Positions 16,243 through 24,171 of a stretch of 48,563 nucleotides of DNA are shown piece after piece. The stretch covers positions 1 through 48,563 of the forward strand of contig NZ_MUME01000068.1 in the NCBI RefSeq assembly GCF_002155915.1. The letters are read 5' to 3'. This DNA is from Streptomyces thermovulgaris. Its GTDB lineage: Bacteria; Actinomycetota; Actinomycetes; Streptomycetales; Streptomycetaceae. Both the position numbers and the translations under genes were made by a program. Numbering within the stretch: position 1 is the first letter of the stretch; each line of letters starts with the position of its first letter. The notes beneath the pieces were generated by a model. It did no database searches. It saw only the letters and a list, made by a program, of their open reading frames with translations, and was not told the DNA's origin.

Positions 16243-16402
16243 GGGTCGGGCGCTCTGTGCGCGGCGACGAGTAGAACACTACCAGCTCCGCGGGGGTGGT
16301 CATGAACGTTTTCCGGGGGGAGCTGTTGTCCACCGGGGGCCGGGGCGTCCCTCGGACGGGGTGGAAGTGGGGAAAACCCGGACGCGGTGGCCGGTCCGCA
16401 CC

Positions 16403-16415
16403 TACTCTCGAGTTG
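16403..16415 (+). promoter_or_regulatory. -10-like TACTCT directly before a GTG start (leaderless candidate)
   Basis: TACTCT at 16403-16408 ends 6 bases before the receiver-gene GTG at 16415, the spacing expected if transcription begins at the start codon. No ribosome site is present in that gap. A convincing -35 was not found. Confidence 0.4.
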
Positions 16416-16855
16416 TGCCAGCCGCTCCGGGCCGGGTGCTTGTTGTGGACGACAACAAGGTCATCCGGCAGTTGATCAGGGTCAATCTCGAGCTTGAGGG
16501 GCTCGAGGTCGTGACCGCGGCCGACGGTGCCGAGTGTCTGGAAGTCGTGCATCAGGTGCGGCCGGATGTCGTCACCCTCGATGTCGTCATGCCGCGGCTG
16601 AACGGGCTGCGGACCGCCGCCCGGCTCCGGGCCGATCCGCTCACCCGCGATCTTCCTCTGGCGATCGTCAGCGCCTGTTCGCCGTGCGAGGTCGAGGCCG
16701 GTCTCGACGCCGGTGTCGACGCCTTTCTGCCCAAGCCGTTCGAGCCGGCGGAACTGGTGCGGCTGGTGCGCCGGCTCCTCGAGCACGGAGCCCGGAGGAT
16801 CGGGCGGACCGGGGAAGCCGGGTCGGCCGAGCAGGCCGGGTGGAAGAGCGGGTGA
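16415..16855 (+). CDS. Stand-alone response-regulator receiver protein
   Basis: 146 residues starting VPAAPGRVLVVDDNKVIRQL. It is a single CheY-like receiver domain: acidic pair D12/D13, phospho-acceptor D56 in PDVVTLDVVMPRLNG, Ser in AIVSACSP and the conserved Lys in FLPKPFEP. A ~25-residue hydrophilic tail follows and there is no DNA-binding output domain, so it probably acts through protein contacts. The GTG start (16415) is used because the longer frame (from 16361) begins with non-conserved residues. No cognate kinase is adjacent. It sits directly before the repeat array and the ArgS-like gene, a position I recall as conserved in Streptomyces. Confidence 0.85.
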   Translation: MPAAPGRVLVVDDNKVIRQLIRVNLELEGLEVVTAADGAECLEVVHQVRPDVVTLDVVMPRLNGLRTAARLRADPLTRDLPLAIVSACSPCEVEAGLDAGVDAFLPKPFEPAELVRLVRRLLEHGARRIGRTGEAGSAEQAGWKSG

Positions 16856-16884
16856 CCTCGTGGCCGGGGCGGCACCTTCGATCT

Positions 16885-17049
16885 GGGCGGTGGTGGCATC
16901 CGCGCGATCTGGGGCGGTGGTGGCATCCGCGTCTCCGCCGCGCTGACTTCCGCGTTCCTGTCACGGTGGCTTTCGCGTCCCTGTCGCGCTGACTTCCGTG
17001 TTCGTGGCGCGGTGACTTCCGCGTTCATGCTGTGGTGACCTTCGCGTCC
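16885..17049. repeat. Degenerate 23-bp tandem repeat array
   Basis: Five consecutive 23-base units end at 16957, 16980, 17003, 17026 and 17049; each ends in TTCCGCGTTC or a close variant (TTTCGCGTCC, TTCCGTGTTC, CTTCGCGTCC). Two related longer units (27- and 23-base, GGGCGGTGGTGGCATCCGCG) precede them from 16885 and 16912. The units are direct, not inverted, and the unit length is not a multiple of three, so this is not a coding repeat. The array fills the space between the receiver gene and the ArgS-like gene. No spacer structure like CRISPR is present. Confidence 0.75.
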
Positions 17050-17101
17050 ATATGGCGATACCCCGCTCGAACGGGTTCGCCTTCCCACCCCCCTCCTCCC
17101 C

Positions 17102-17107
17102 TACGCT
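17102..17107 (+). promoter_or_regulatory. -10-like TACGCT before the ArgS-like gene (leaderless candidate)
   Basis: TACGCT at 17102-17107 ends 7 bases before GTG 17115, again without a ribosome site between, paralleling the neighbouring receiver gene. Confidence 0.4.
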
Positions 17108-17114
17108 TGTTTCC

Positions 17115-18185
17115 GTGACCCCCGTGGAGCTCTCCCGTACCGTGCTGCGCGCGGTGCGTCGTGCTGTCGACACGGGAGAACTGAAGGTGAGCGTGCCGGA
17201 GCGGGCCATGGTCACACGGCCCCGGCCCGGCGGGTGCGGCGACTACGCCACCAACATCGCCCTCCAGCTCGCGCGGCCGGCCGGGCAGCCCGCCCCCCGG
17301 GTCGCCCAGGTGCTCAAGACCCACCTCCTCGGCTTCGACGGCATCGACGACGTCTTCGTCACCGGGCCCGGGTTCCTCAACATCAGCCTCCGGGACGACG
17401 ACGCCGAGGCCGCCCTCGTCCGGCTCGTCGACGACATCCTGAGCGCCGGGAGCGAGTACGGGCACGTCCCCCCAAGGTCCGGGGCCGTCGTCCGGATCCG
17501 GTGTCCCCGCGAGGTGCGTGCCCTTGTCGTCGCCGATGCCGTGGCCCGGCTTCTGCGCTCCCAGGGCAGCAGCGTCCATGTCGGCTGCGAGGAACCCCTG
17601 CCGGACGAGTGGGAGCGCGTCCTCGAGGTCCTCGGCGTCCGGGATGTCCGGGGCGGCGCCCCCGGCGACGGTGACGCGTCCTTCGGCGTCACCGTCCGTC
17701 CCGTTCCGGCCCCCGCCGATCCTCTTCCTCTCGGCCGTGACGCCGCCCGCTGGGCGCTGCTCCTTCCCGCCGTCCACGACCGTCCCCGGATCACCGGCGA
17801 CCATCTCGTCCAGCGCGAGAGCAACCCCCTCTTCCGCGTCCGCTACGCCCACGCCCGCACCCGGGCGCTCCGCCGCAACGCCGCCGATCTGGGGTTCTGT
17901 GCCCAGCCGGGCCCCGTGGAGGCCCCCCGCGAGCTGGTCGCCCTGCTCGAGGACCACCCCCGTGTCCTCGAGCGCGCCGCCACGCGCCGTGCTCCCGACT
18001 GTCTCGCCCGGCATCTCGTCGGCGTCGCCGATGCCGTGCTGCCCTTCCTGCCCTCCGTGCTTCCGCGCGGGGAGGAGAAACCCTCGGCCGCCCACCGTGC
18101 CCGGCTCGCTCTTGCCGAAGCCGCCGGGGCGGTGCTGGCCGGCGGCCTGTCCCTGCTCGGCATCGACGCACCCGACCACCTCTGA
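17115..18185 (+). CDS. ArgS-related DALR anticodon-binding protein without a catalytic domain
   Basis: 356 residues starting VTPVELSRTVLRAVRRAVDT. Residues ~1-95 match the ArgS N-terminal domain (GGCGDYATNIALQLARPAGQ, then FLNISLRDDD). The C-terminal part (~235-350) matches a DALR all-helical anticodon-binding domain (NPLFRVRYAHARTRALRRNA). The middle lacks both the HIGH and KMSKS signatures, and the protein is ~230 residues shorter than ArgS, so it cannot charge tRNA. It likely binds tRNA-Arg or another RNA. It lies upstream of lysA. The start is set by a possible leaderless promoter; no Shine-Dalgarno sequence is visible. Confidence 0.8.
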   Translation: MTPVELSRTVLRAVRRAVDTGELKVSVPERAMVTRPRPGGCGDYATNIALQLARPAGQPAPRVAQVLKTHLLGFDGIDDVFVTGPGFLNISLRDDDAEAALVRLVDDILSAGSEYGHVPPRSGAVVRIRCPREVRALVVADAVARLLRSQGSSVHVGCEEPLPDEWERVLEVLGVRDVRGGAPGDGDASFGVTVRPVPAPADPLPLGRDAARWALLLPAVHDRPRITGDHLVQRESNPLFRVRYAHARTRALRRNAADLGFCAQPGPVEAPRELVALLEDHPRVLERAATRRAPDCLARHLVGVADAVLPFLPSVLPRGEEKPSAAHRARLALAEAAGAVLAGGLSLLGIDAPDHL

Positions 18186-18220
18186 GAGCCCCAGAGATCC
18201 CGAGAGCCTGAGAAACAGAC

Positions 18221-19612
18221 ATGAGCCGTTCCGCACACCCCGCCGGGCCCCGTCACGCCGACGTCCTGCCCGAGGGGCACTACCCCCCGCCGCCCGCCGA
18301 CCTCAACGCCCTCGACCCGAAGGTGTGGGCGCGGACCGTCACCCGTGACAAGGACGGAGTCGTGACCGTCGGCGGCATCGCCGTCACCGAGCTCGCCGAG
18401 CGGTTCGGCACGCCCGCCTACATCCTCGACGAGGCCGACTTCCGTGCCCGCGCCCGCGCCTGGCGCACCGCCTTCGGGAACGACGCCGACGTGTTCTACG
18501 CCGGGAAGGCGTTCCTGTCCCGGGCCGTCGTCCGGTGGCTCCACGAGGAGGGGCTGAACCTCGACGTCTGCTCCGGCACCGAGCTCGCCACCGCCCTCTC
18601 CGCCGGGATGCCGGCCGAGAGGATCGCCTTCCACGGGAACAACAAGTCCATGGCGGAGATCCGCCGGGCCGTCGAGGCCGGTGTCGGCCGTGTCGTGCTC
18701 GACTCCTTCCAGGAGATCGTGCGGGTCGCCCATGTCGCGCAGGAGCTCGGCCGCCGTCAGCGGGTGCAGATCCGGGTCACCGTCGGGGTCGAGGCGCACA
18801 CGCACGAGTTCATCGCGACCGCGCACGAGGACCAGAAGTTCGGGATTCCGCTGGCCGGGGGCCAGGCCGCCGAGGCCGTCCGGCGGGCGCTGCAGCTCGA
18901 CGGGCTGGAGCTGGTCGGGATCCACTCCCACATCGGGTCGCAGATCTTCGACATGTCCGGCTTCGAGGTCGCCGCGCACCGCGTGGTCCGGCTGCTGAGG
19001 GAGATCCGGGACGAGCACGGGATCGAGCTGCCGGAGATCGACCTCGGCGGCGGGCTCGGGATCGCGTACACCAGCGACGACGACCCGCGGGAGCCGCACG
19101 AGATCGCCAAGGCGCTGCGCGAGATCGTCTCCGGCGAGTGCGAGGTCGCCCGGCTGCGCACGCCCCGCATCTCCGTCGAGCCGGGGCGGGCCATCGTCGG
19201 TCCCACCGCCTTCACCCTCTACGAGGTCGGCACCATCAAGCCGCTCGAGGGGCTGCGGACGTATGTGTCCGTCGACGGCGGTATGTCCGACAACATCCGT
19301 ACCGCCCTCTACGATGCCGAGTACAGCATCGCTCTCGCGTCCCGTGTCTCCGACGCCGAGCCCATGCTCGTCCGCGTCGTCGGCAAGCACTGCGAGAGCG
19401 GGGACATCGTCGTGAGGGACGCGTTCCTCCCGGCCGACCTGGCACCCGGCGACCTCGTCGCGGTGCCGGCCACGGGCGCGTACTGCCGGTCCATGGCCAG
19501 CAACTACAACCACGCGCTGCGCCCGCCGGTGGTCGCCGTCGCCGACGGGGAGGCACGGGTCATCGTCCGGAGGGAGACGGAGGAGGATCTGCTGCGGCTC
19601 GACGTCGGGTGA
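18221..19612 (+). CDS. lysA: Diaminopimelate decarboxylase
   Basis: 463 residues, the usual length for actinobacterial LysA. It converts meso-diaminopimelate to L-lysine with PLP. The Schiff-base Lys is K96 in [11 protein letters not shown]. Other hallmarks are the [11 protein letters not shown] segment, the phosphate-binding [23 protein letters not shown], and the [10 protein letters not shown] active-site Cys/Glu/Ser region. The N-terminal ~50 residues are a Pro-rich extension. The ATG at 18221 is 35 bases after the ArgS-like gene, probably in the same transcript; only a weak GAGAGCCTGAGAAAC lies before the ATG. Together with hom, thrC and thrB it forms the aspartate-family block. Confidence 0.96.
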   Translation: MSRSAHPAGPRHADVLPEGHYPPPPADLNALDPKVWARTVTRDKDGVVTVGGIAVTELAERFGTPAYILDEADFRARARAWRTAFGNDADVFYAGKAFLSRAVVRWLHEEGLNLDVCSGTELATALSAGMPAERIAFHGNNKSMAEIRRAVEAGVGRVVLDSFQEIVRVAHVAQELGRRQRVQIRVTVGVEAHTHEFIATAHEDQKFGIPLAGGQAAEAVRRALQLDGLELVGIHSHIGSQIFDMSGFEVAAHRVVRLLREIRDEHGIELPEIDLGGGLGIAYTSDDDPREPHEIAKALREIVSGECEVARLRTPRISVEPGRAIVGPTAFTLYEVGTIKPLEGLRTYVSVDGGMSDNIRTALYDAEYSIALASRVSDAEPMLVRVVGKHCESGDIVVRDAFLPADLAPGDLVAVPATGAYCRSMASNYNHALRPPVVAVADGEARVIVRRETEEDLLRLDVG

Positions 19613-19757
19613 GGCGGCCCCGGAAGCCGGGGACATCCAGGGGGCCTGTGGGGCCGGAAAGGAACCTGTGGGCCCGGGAAACAGGAAGGTCGAAGGCCGG
19701 GGCGCCGGTGCGGCCGGAAGATCTCCTGTTCTCCGGGCCGACGGAAATGAAACAGAC

Positions 19758-19806
19758 GTCTCACGATCCGGACAAAAGGCGGAAACTCCGATCCGGTGGG
19801 TGAGAC
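19758..19806 (+). promoter_or_regulatory. Structured leader before hom
   Basis: GTCTCAC (19758-19764) pairs with GTGAGAC (19800-19806), enclosing CGGA-AAC-TCCG (19780-19790). It ends 37 bases before the hom start. It could be a 5' leader hairpin or an operator. I did not recognise a known riboswitch class. In 19613-19720, lysA-hom spacer DNA has imperfect repeats of CCTGTGGG(G/C)CCGG. Confidence 0.4.
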
Positions 19807-19843
19807 TGGTCCAACCGTAGTCGGTATGAGGAAACGAGGTCGG

Positions 19844-21136
19844 ATGATGCGTACGCGTCCGCTGAAGGTGGCGCTGCTGGGCTGTGGGGTTGTCGGCTCA
19901 GAGGTGGCGCGCATCATGACGACGCACGCCGACGACCTCGCCGCCAGAATCGGGGCCCCGGTGGAGCTCGCCGGGATCGCGGTGCGGCGGCCCGACAAGG
20001 TACGGGAGGGGATCCCCGCCGAGCTGGTCACCACCGATGCCACCGCGCTCGTCAAACGCGGCGACATCGACGTCGTGGTCGAGGTCATCGGAGGGATCGA
20101 GCCCGCCCGCACGCTCATCACCACCGCCTTCGAGCACGGCGCCTCCGTCGTCTCCGCGAACAAGGCCCTGCTGGCCCAGGACGGGGCCGCCCTGCACGCC
20201 GCCGCGGAGGCCCACGGCAAGGACCTGTACTACGAGGCCGCCGTCGCCGGTGCCATCCCGCTGATCCGGCCGCTGCGCGAGTCCCTCGCCGGGGACAAGG
20301 TCAACCGCGTGCTCGGCATCGTCAACGGCACCACCAACTTCATCCTCGACAAGATGGACTCCACGGGGGCGGGCTACCAGGAGGCGCTGGACGAGGCGAC
20401 CGCGCTCGGATACGCCGAGGCCGACCCGACCGCCGACGTCGAGGGGTTCGACGCCGCCGCCAAGGCCGCCATCCTCGCCGGGATCGCCTTCCACACCCGG
20501 GTGCGGCTCGACGACGTCTACCGCGAGGGGATGACCGAGGTCACCGCCGCGGACTTCGTCTCCGCCAAACAGATGGGCCACACCATCAAACTGCTCGCCA
20601 TCTGCGAACGCACCGAGGACGGCACGTCGGTCACCGCACGCGTGCACCCGGCCATGATCCCGCTCACCCACCCCCTGGCCTCCGTGCGCGGCGCGTACAA
20701 CGCCGTGTTCGTCGAGTCCGACGCGGCCGGGCAGCTGATGTTCTACGGCCCCGGCGCCGGCGGCGCGCCCACCGCCTCCGCCGTGCTCGGCGACCTGGTG
20801 GCCGTCTGCCGCAACCGGCTCAGCGGGACCACCGGTCCCGGCGAGTCGGCGTACGCGGCCCTGCCCGTGTCGCCCATGGGCGAGGTCGTCACGCGCTACC
20901 ACATCAGCCTGGACGTCGCCGACAAGCCGGGTGTGCTCGCCCAGGTCGCCACCGTGTTCGCCGAGCACGGGGTTTCCATCGACACTGTTCGTCAGCAGGG
21001 CAAGGACGGCGAGGCCTCCCTCGTCGTCGTCACCCACCGTGCTTCCGACGCTGCCCTCGGCGGGACCGTGGAGGCGCTGCGCAAGCTCGACACCGTGCGG
21101 GGTGTCGCCGGCATCATGCGGGTTGAAGGAGAGTAA
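19844..21136 (+). CDS. hom: Homoserine dehydrogenase
   Basis: 430 residues from ATG 19844 (MMRTRPLKVALLGCGVVGSE). Reduces aspartate semialdehyde to homoserine, the branch to threonine and methionine. The Rossmann motif GCGVVGSEVARIM, NAD-site VEVIGGIEPAR, catalytic Lys region SANKALLAQDG, and VNGTTNFILDKM with EADPTADVEGFDAAAKAAI are all present. A C-terminal ACT domain (YHISLDVADKPGVLAQVATV) predicts feedback regulation by threonine. A GAGGTCGG site precedes ATG 19844/19847; GTG or ATG starts further upstream (19796, 19826) are less likely. It is six bases from thrC. Confidence 0.95.
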   Translation: MMRTRPLKVALLGCGVVGSEVARIMTTHADDLAARIGAPVELAGIAVRRPDKVREGIPAELVTTDATALVKRGDIDVVVEVIGGIEPARTLITTAFEHGASVVSANKALLAQDGAALHAAAEAHGKDLYYEAAVAGAIPLIRPLRESLAGDKVNRVLGIVNGTTNFILDKMDSTGAGYQEALDEATALGYAEADPTADVEGFDAAAKAAILAGIAFHTRVRLDDVYREGMTEVTAADFVSAKQMGHTIKLLAICERTEDGTSVTARVHPAMIPLTHPLASVRGAYNAVFVESDAAGQLMFYGPGAGGAPTASAVLGDLVAVCRNRLSGTTGPGESAYAALPVSPMGEVVTRYHISLDVADKPGVLAQVATVFAEHGVSIDTVRQQGKDGEASLVVVTHRASDAALGGTVEALRKLDTVRGVAGIMRVEGE

Positions 21137-21142
21137 CCAGCA

Positions 21143-22201
21143 ATGACCCACCAGTGGCGCGGAATCATCGAGGAGTACCGGGACCGGCTGCCGGTGACCG
21201 ACGACACGCCGGTCGTCACGCTCCGTGAGGGCGGTACGCCCCTCGTGCCCGCGCAGGTGCTCTCCGAGCGCACCAGCTGCGAGGTCCACCTCAAGGTCGA
21301 GGGCGCGAACCCGACCGGCTCCTTCAAGGACCGCGGGATGACCATGGCGATCAGCCGGGCCAAGGAGGAGGGCGCGAAGGCCGTCATCTGCGCCTCCACC
21401 GGGAACACCTCCGCCTCGGCCGCGGCGTACGCCGTACGGGCCGGGATGGTCTGCGCGGTGCTGGTGCCGCAGGGCAAGATCGCGCTCGGCAAGATGGGCC
21501 AGGCTCTCGTGCACGGCGCGAGGATCCTCCAGGTCGACGGCAACTTCGACGACTGCCTCACGCTCGCCCGCGAGCTCAGCGACAACTACCCCGTGGCACT
21601 GGTCAACTCGGTCAACCCGGTGCGCATCGAGGGCCAGAAGACGGCCGCCTTCGAGATCGTGGACATGCTGGGCGACGCCCCCGACATCCACGTCCTCCCG
21701 GTCGGCAACGCGGGCAACATCACCGCCTACTGGAAGGGCTACAAGGAGTACGCCGCCGACGGCGTCGCCACCCGGACGCCCCGCATGTGGGGCTATCAGG
21801 CCTCCGGCAGCGCCCCGATCGTGCGCGGCGAGGTCGTCAAGGACCCGACGACCGTCGCCACCGCGATCCGGATCGGCAACCCGGCCTCCTGGACGCACGC
21901 CCTGGCCGCGCGCGACGAATCCGGCGGCGCCATCGACGAGGTGACGGACCGTGAAATCCTGCGTGCCTACCGGCTGTTGGCCGCGCAGGAGGGCGTCTTC
22001 GTCGAGCCCGCCTCGGCCGCGTCCGTCGCCGGTCTGCTGAAGGCCGCCGAACAGGGCAGGGTCGACCCGGGGCAGCGGATCGTCTGCACGGTCACCGGCA
22101 ACGGCCTGAAGGACCCCGACTGGGCCGTCGCCGGCGCCCCGCAGCCGGTCACGGTCCCCGTCGACGCGACGGCGGCGGCGGAGCGGCTGGGCCTGGCCTG
22201 A
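21143..22201 (+). CDS. thrC: Threonine synthase
   Basis: 352 residues. Converts O-phosphohomoserine to threonine with PLP. The PLP-Lys is K62 in [20 protein letters not shown], typical of the short actinobacterial type. [13 protein letters not shown] and [16 protein letters not shown] form the phosphate-binding loops. The ATG at 21143 follows GAAGGAGAG and is 6 bases after hom, so they share an operon. Its substrate is made by ThrB, encoded 620 bases downstream. Confidence 0.96.
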   Translation: MTHQWRGIIEEYRDRLPVTDDTPVVTLREGGTPLVPAQVLSERTSCEVHLKVEGANPTGSFKDRGMTMAISRAKEEGAKAVICASTGNTSASAAAYAVRAGMVCAVLVPQGKIALGKMGQALVHGARILQVDGNFDDCLTLARELSDNYPVALVNSVNPVRIEGQKTAAFEIVDMLGDAPDIHVLPVGNAGNITAYWKGYKEYAADGVATRTPRMWGYQASGSAPIVRGEVVKDPTTVATAIRIGNPASWTHALAARDESGGAIDEVTDREILRAYRLLAAQEGVFVEPASAASVAGLLKAAEQGRVDPGQRIVCTVTGNGLKDPDWAVAGAPQPVTVPVDATAAAERLGLA

Positions 22202-22824
22202 CGGCCGCCGGGCCGGCGGGGTGCGCACCGGCCCGGGCCGATCGCGACGGACGCACCCGTGTGCGCCGTGCCGCCCCCGCGGTCCGTGCGGCCGAGGCCC
22301 GCGCGGCGGCGGGCGGCGGTGCGCCCGGCCGGGCCCGGGGAGGCGCGGAAGGCCGTTTCGTCCGGGCGGTCCGGGGCATCACCTGAGCGTGGGGACCGGT
22401 GCGGGACGCGCCCGGGTGCGACAGCCGGTCCGGGGAGTGCACCGATGCTCCAGGTGCTCTCACCCGAGCGGCGGTACCGTCCGGGCCGTGTTCCGCCGCG
22501 CACCGCGACCGCCCGGGTGATGGCCGGCCGCCCCCGCGCAACCGCCCCGCTTCCTGCCGACTCCCTCTTCCGGCGCCCCCTCCCGAGGGCTTCCGGAGGA
22601 GGTGGGGGTGCACAAGGGGCTTGCGACACGCATCGTGCGCCTCCCGTGCGCCCTATGTCGCCACTGAACCTTCCTTCGATAGGCTGTAGGGAACCCGCCC
22701 GTCGCATATGCCGTGCACAGGGCGCGGCGCCGCGTCGTCCCCGCGGCCCGAGGGTTCTCGTCCTCATCGAGGGTCGATCGAGTCTCATTCGACCATCACG
22801 CAGCTCAAGGAGAGTCAACGAGCG
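22202..22824. other. 623-base spacer between thrC and thrB
   Basis: A long gap for a threonine operon. It contains CCTCTTCCGG (22564-22573) facing CCGGAGGAGG (22593-22602), a hairpin with one mismatch that could be an attenuator or terminator before thrB. A TAGGCT word at 22680-22685 may be a -10 of a thrB promoter; a matching -35 was not clear. No ORF is convincing. Confidence 0.4.
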
Positions 22825-23754
22825 ATGGCCGGTCCAGCGTTCCGCGCCGCCGCCGTCCGGGTGCGCGTCCCCGCCACCAGCGCCAACCTCGGACCGGGCT
22901 TCGACGCCCTCGGCCTCGCGCTGGGGCTCTACGACGACATCGTGGTCCGGGTGGCCGACTCCGGGCTGCACATCGACATCGCCGGCGAGGGCAGCGAGAC
23001 GCTGCCGCGGAACGAGGACCACCTGCTCGTCCGCTCGCTGCGCGCCGCCTTCGACGCCCTCGGCGGACAGCCGCGCGGACTGGAGATCGTCTGCGCCAAC
23101 CGCATCCCGCACGGCCGCGGCCTCGGTTCCTCCTCCGCCGCCATCTGCGCCGGCCTCGTCGCCGCCCGCGCCGTGACCATAGGCGCCGAGGCCAGGCTCG
23201 ACGACACCGCGATGCTCGAGCTGGCCACCGAGCTCGAGGGCCACCCGGACAACGTGGCGGCCTGCCTGCTGGGCGGGTTCACCCTGTCCTGGATGGAGGA
23301 CGGTGCCGCCCGCGCCATCAGGATGGAGCCGTCCGATTCCATCGTTCCGGTGGTTTTCGTGCCCACCAAACCGGTCCTCACCGAAACCGCCCGCAGCCTG
23401 CTCCCGCGCACCGTGCCGCACGTCGACGCCGCCGTCAACGCGGGCCGTGCCGCCCTGCTCGTCGAGGCCCTCACCCGCCGCCCCGAGCTGCTGTTCCCGG
23501 CCACCGAGGACCGTCTGCACCAGGAGTACCGCGCCCCGGCCATGCCGGAGAGCGCCGCTCTCGTGGAGCGGTTGCGGGCCGACGGCATCCCCGCGGTCAT
23601 CTCCGGGGCGGGCCCCACCGTCATGGCACTGGCCGACGAGGGAACCGCCGACAAGGTGGAGCATTTGGCGGGCGCGGACTGGGCAGCAAACCGACTGAGC
23701 CTCGATCTGCAGGGAGCCTGCGTACTGCCGCTCGCCGTCGGTACGGAGAGCTGA
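22825..23754 (+). CDS. thrB: Homoserine kinase
   Basis: 309 residues from ATG 22825 (MAGPAFRAAAVRVRVPATSA), preceded by AAGGAGAGTC. A GHMP-family kinase that phosphorylates homoserine. The ATP-binding loop is IPHGRGLGSSSAAICAGLVA; the first motif is PATSANLGPGFDALGLALGL and the C-terminal motif is ISGAGPTVMALAD. The longer ORF from 22708 is rejected: its upstream residues do not match the family and the ribosome site supports 22825. It completes the hom-thrC-thrB route. Confidence 0.95.
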   Translation: MAGPAFRAAAVRVRVPATSANLGPGFDALGLALGLYDDIVVRVADSGLHIDIAGEGSETLPRNEDHLLVRSLRAAFDALGGQPRGLEIVCANRIPHGRGLGSSSAAICAGLVAARAVTIGAEARLDDTAMLELATELEGHPDNVAACLLGGFTLSWMEDGAARAIRMEPSDSIVPVVFVPTKPVLTETARSLLPRTVPHVDAAVNAGRAALLVEALTRRPELLFPATEDRLHQEYRAPAMPESAALVERLRADGIPAVISGAGPTVMALADEGTADKVEHLAGADWAANRLSLDLQGACVLPLAVGTES

Positions 23755-23803
23755 AAGTCGGGGATTGCCGGATTTGGAGAGGGGGAATGTTTGTTGGATC
23801 CGG

Positions 23804-23809
23804 TAGTGT
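23804..23809 (+). promoter_or_regulatory. Possible rho promoter -10
   Basis: TAGTGT at 23804-23809, just after TTGGATCC, sits ~370 bases before rho in a long leader. A strong -35 was not seen. The long distance to the start suggests an extended untranslated leader, consistent with rho autoregulation known in other bacteria. Confidence 0.35.
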
Positions 23810-24052
23810 TAATCTCAAGTCAGCACCCGGCCCCACCATGGCGAGGTGCTTCGTGTCCCCGTCCGGGACAGAGATTCCTTCGGGAGCCCCCCAAACCGCA
23901 CTGCGTGGTGTATGTCGCACCTGAACAGGACGCCGTACGCGCACACTGAGCGGTCCACCGGGCACGCTCCGGAATCGGCGCGACCACGCACGTGACACAG
24001 CGACATCCGGTGCCACGAACCGTCGAGGAAGCGCCAATCACCAGAAATTTCC

Positions 24053-24070
24053 TCCGCCGCTTTTGGCGGA
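24053..24070 (+). promoter_or_regulatory. Hairpin in the rho leader
   Basis: TCCGCC (24053-24058) faces GGCGGA (24065-24070) with loop GCTTTT, about 100 bases before the rho GTG. Within the 417-base spacer 23755-24171 the frame of rho stays open for 60 more codons, but no ribosome site supports an earlier start. Confidence 0.35.
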
Positions 24071-24171
24071 ACACCGCCCCGGCACGGTCCCCCCACAAGG
24101 ACCAAAGCCGGACAGCACAACCGGTCGCCGAGCCGAGACAGGCCGACGTCCGCTCCAGGGAAGGACGCTTC

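Noticed and set aside
16885..17049. CRISPR array
   Set aside because: The units are directly adjacent degenerate repeats without unique spacers, and there are no cas genes.
19613..19843. SAM riboswitch or T-box before hom
   Set aside because: No T-box sequence, kink-turn or SAM-I core was recognised; only a generic hairpin is present.
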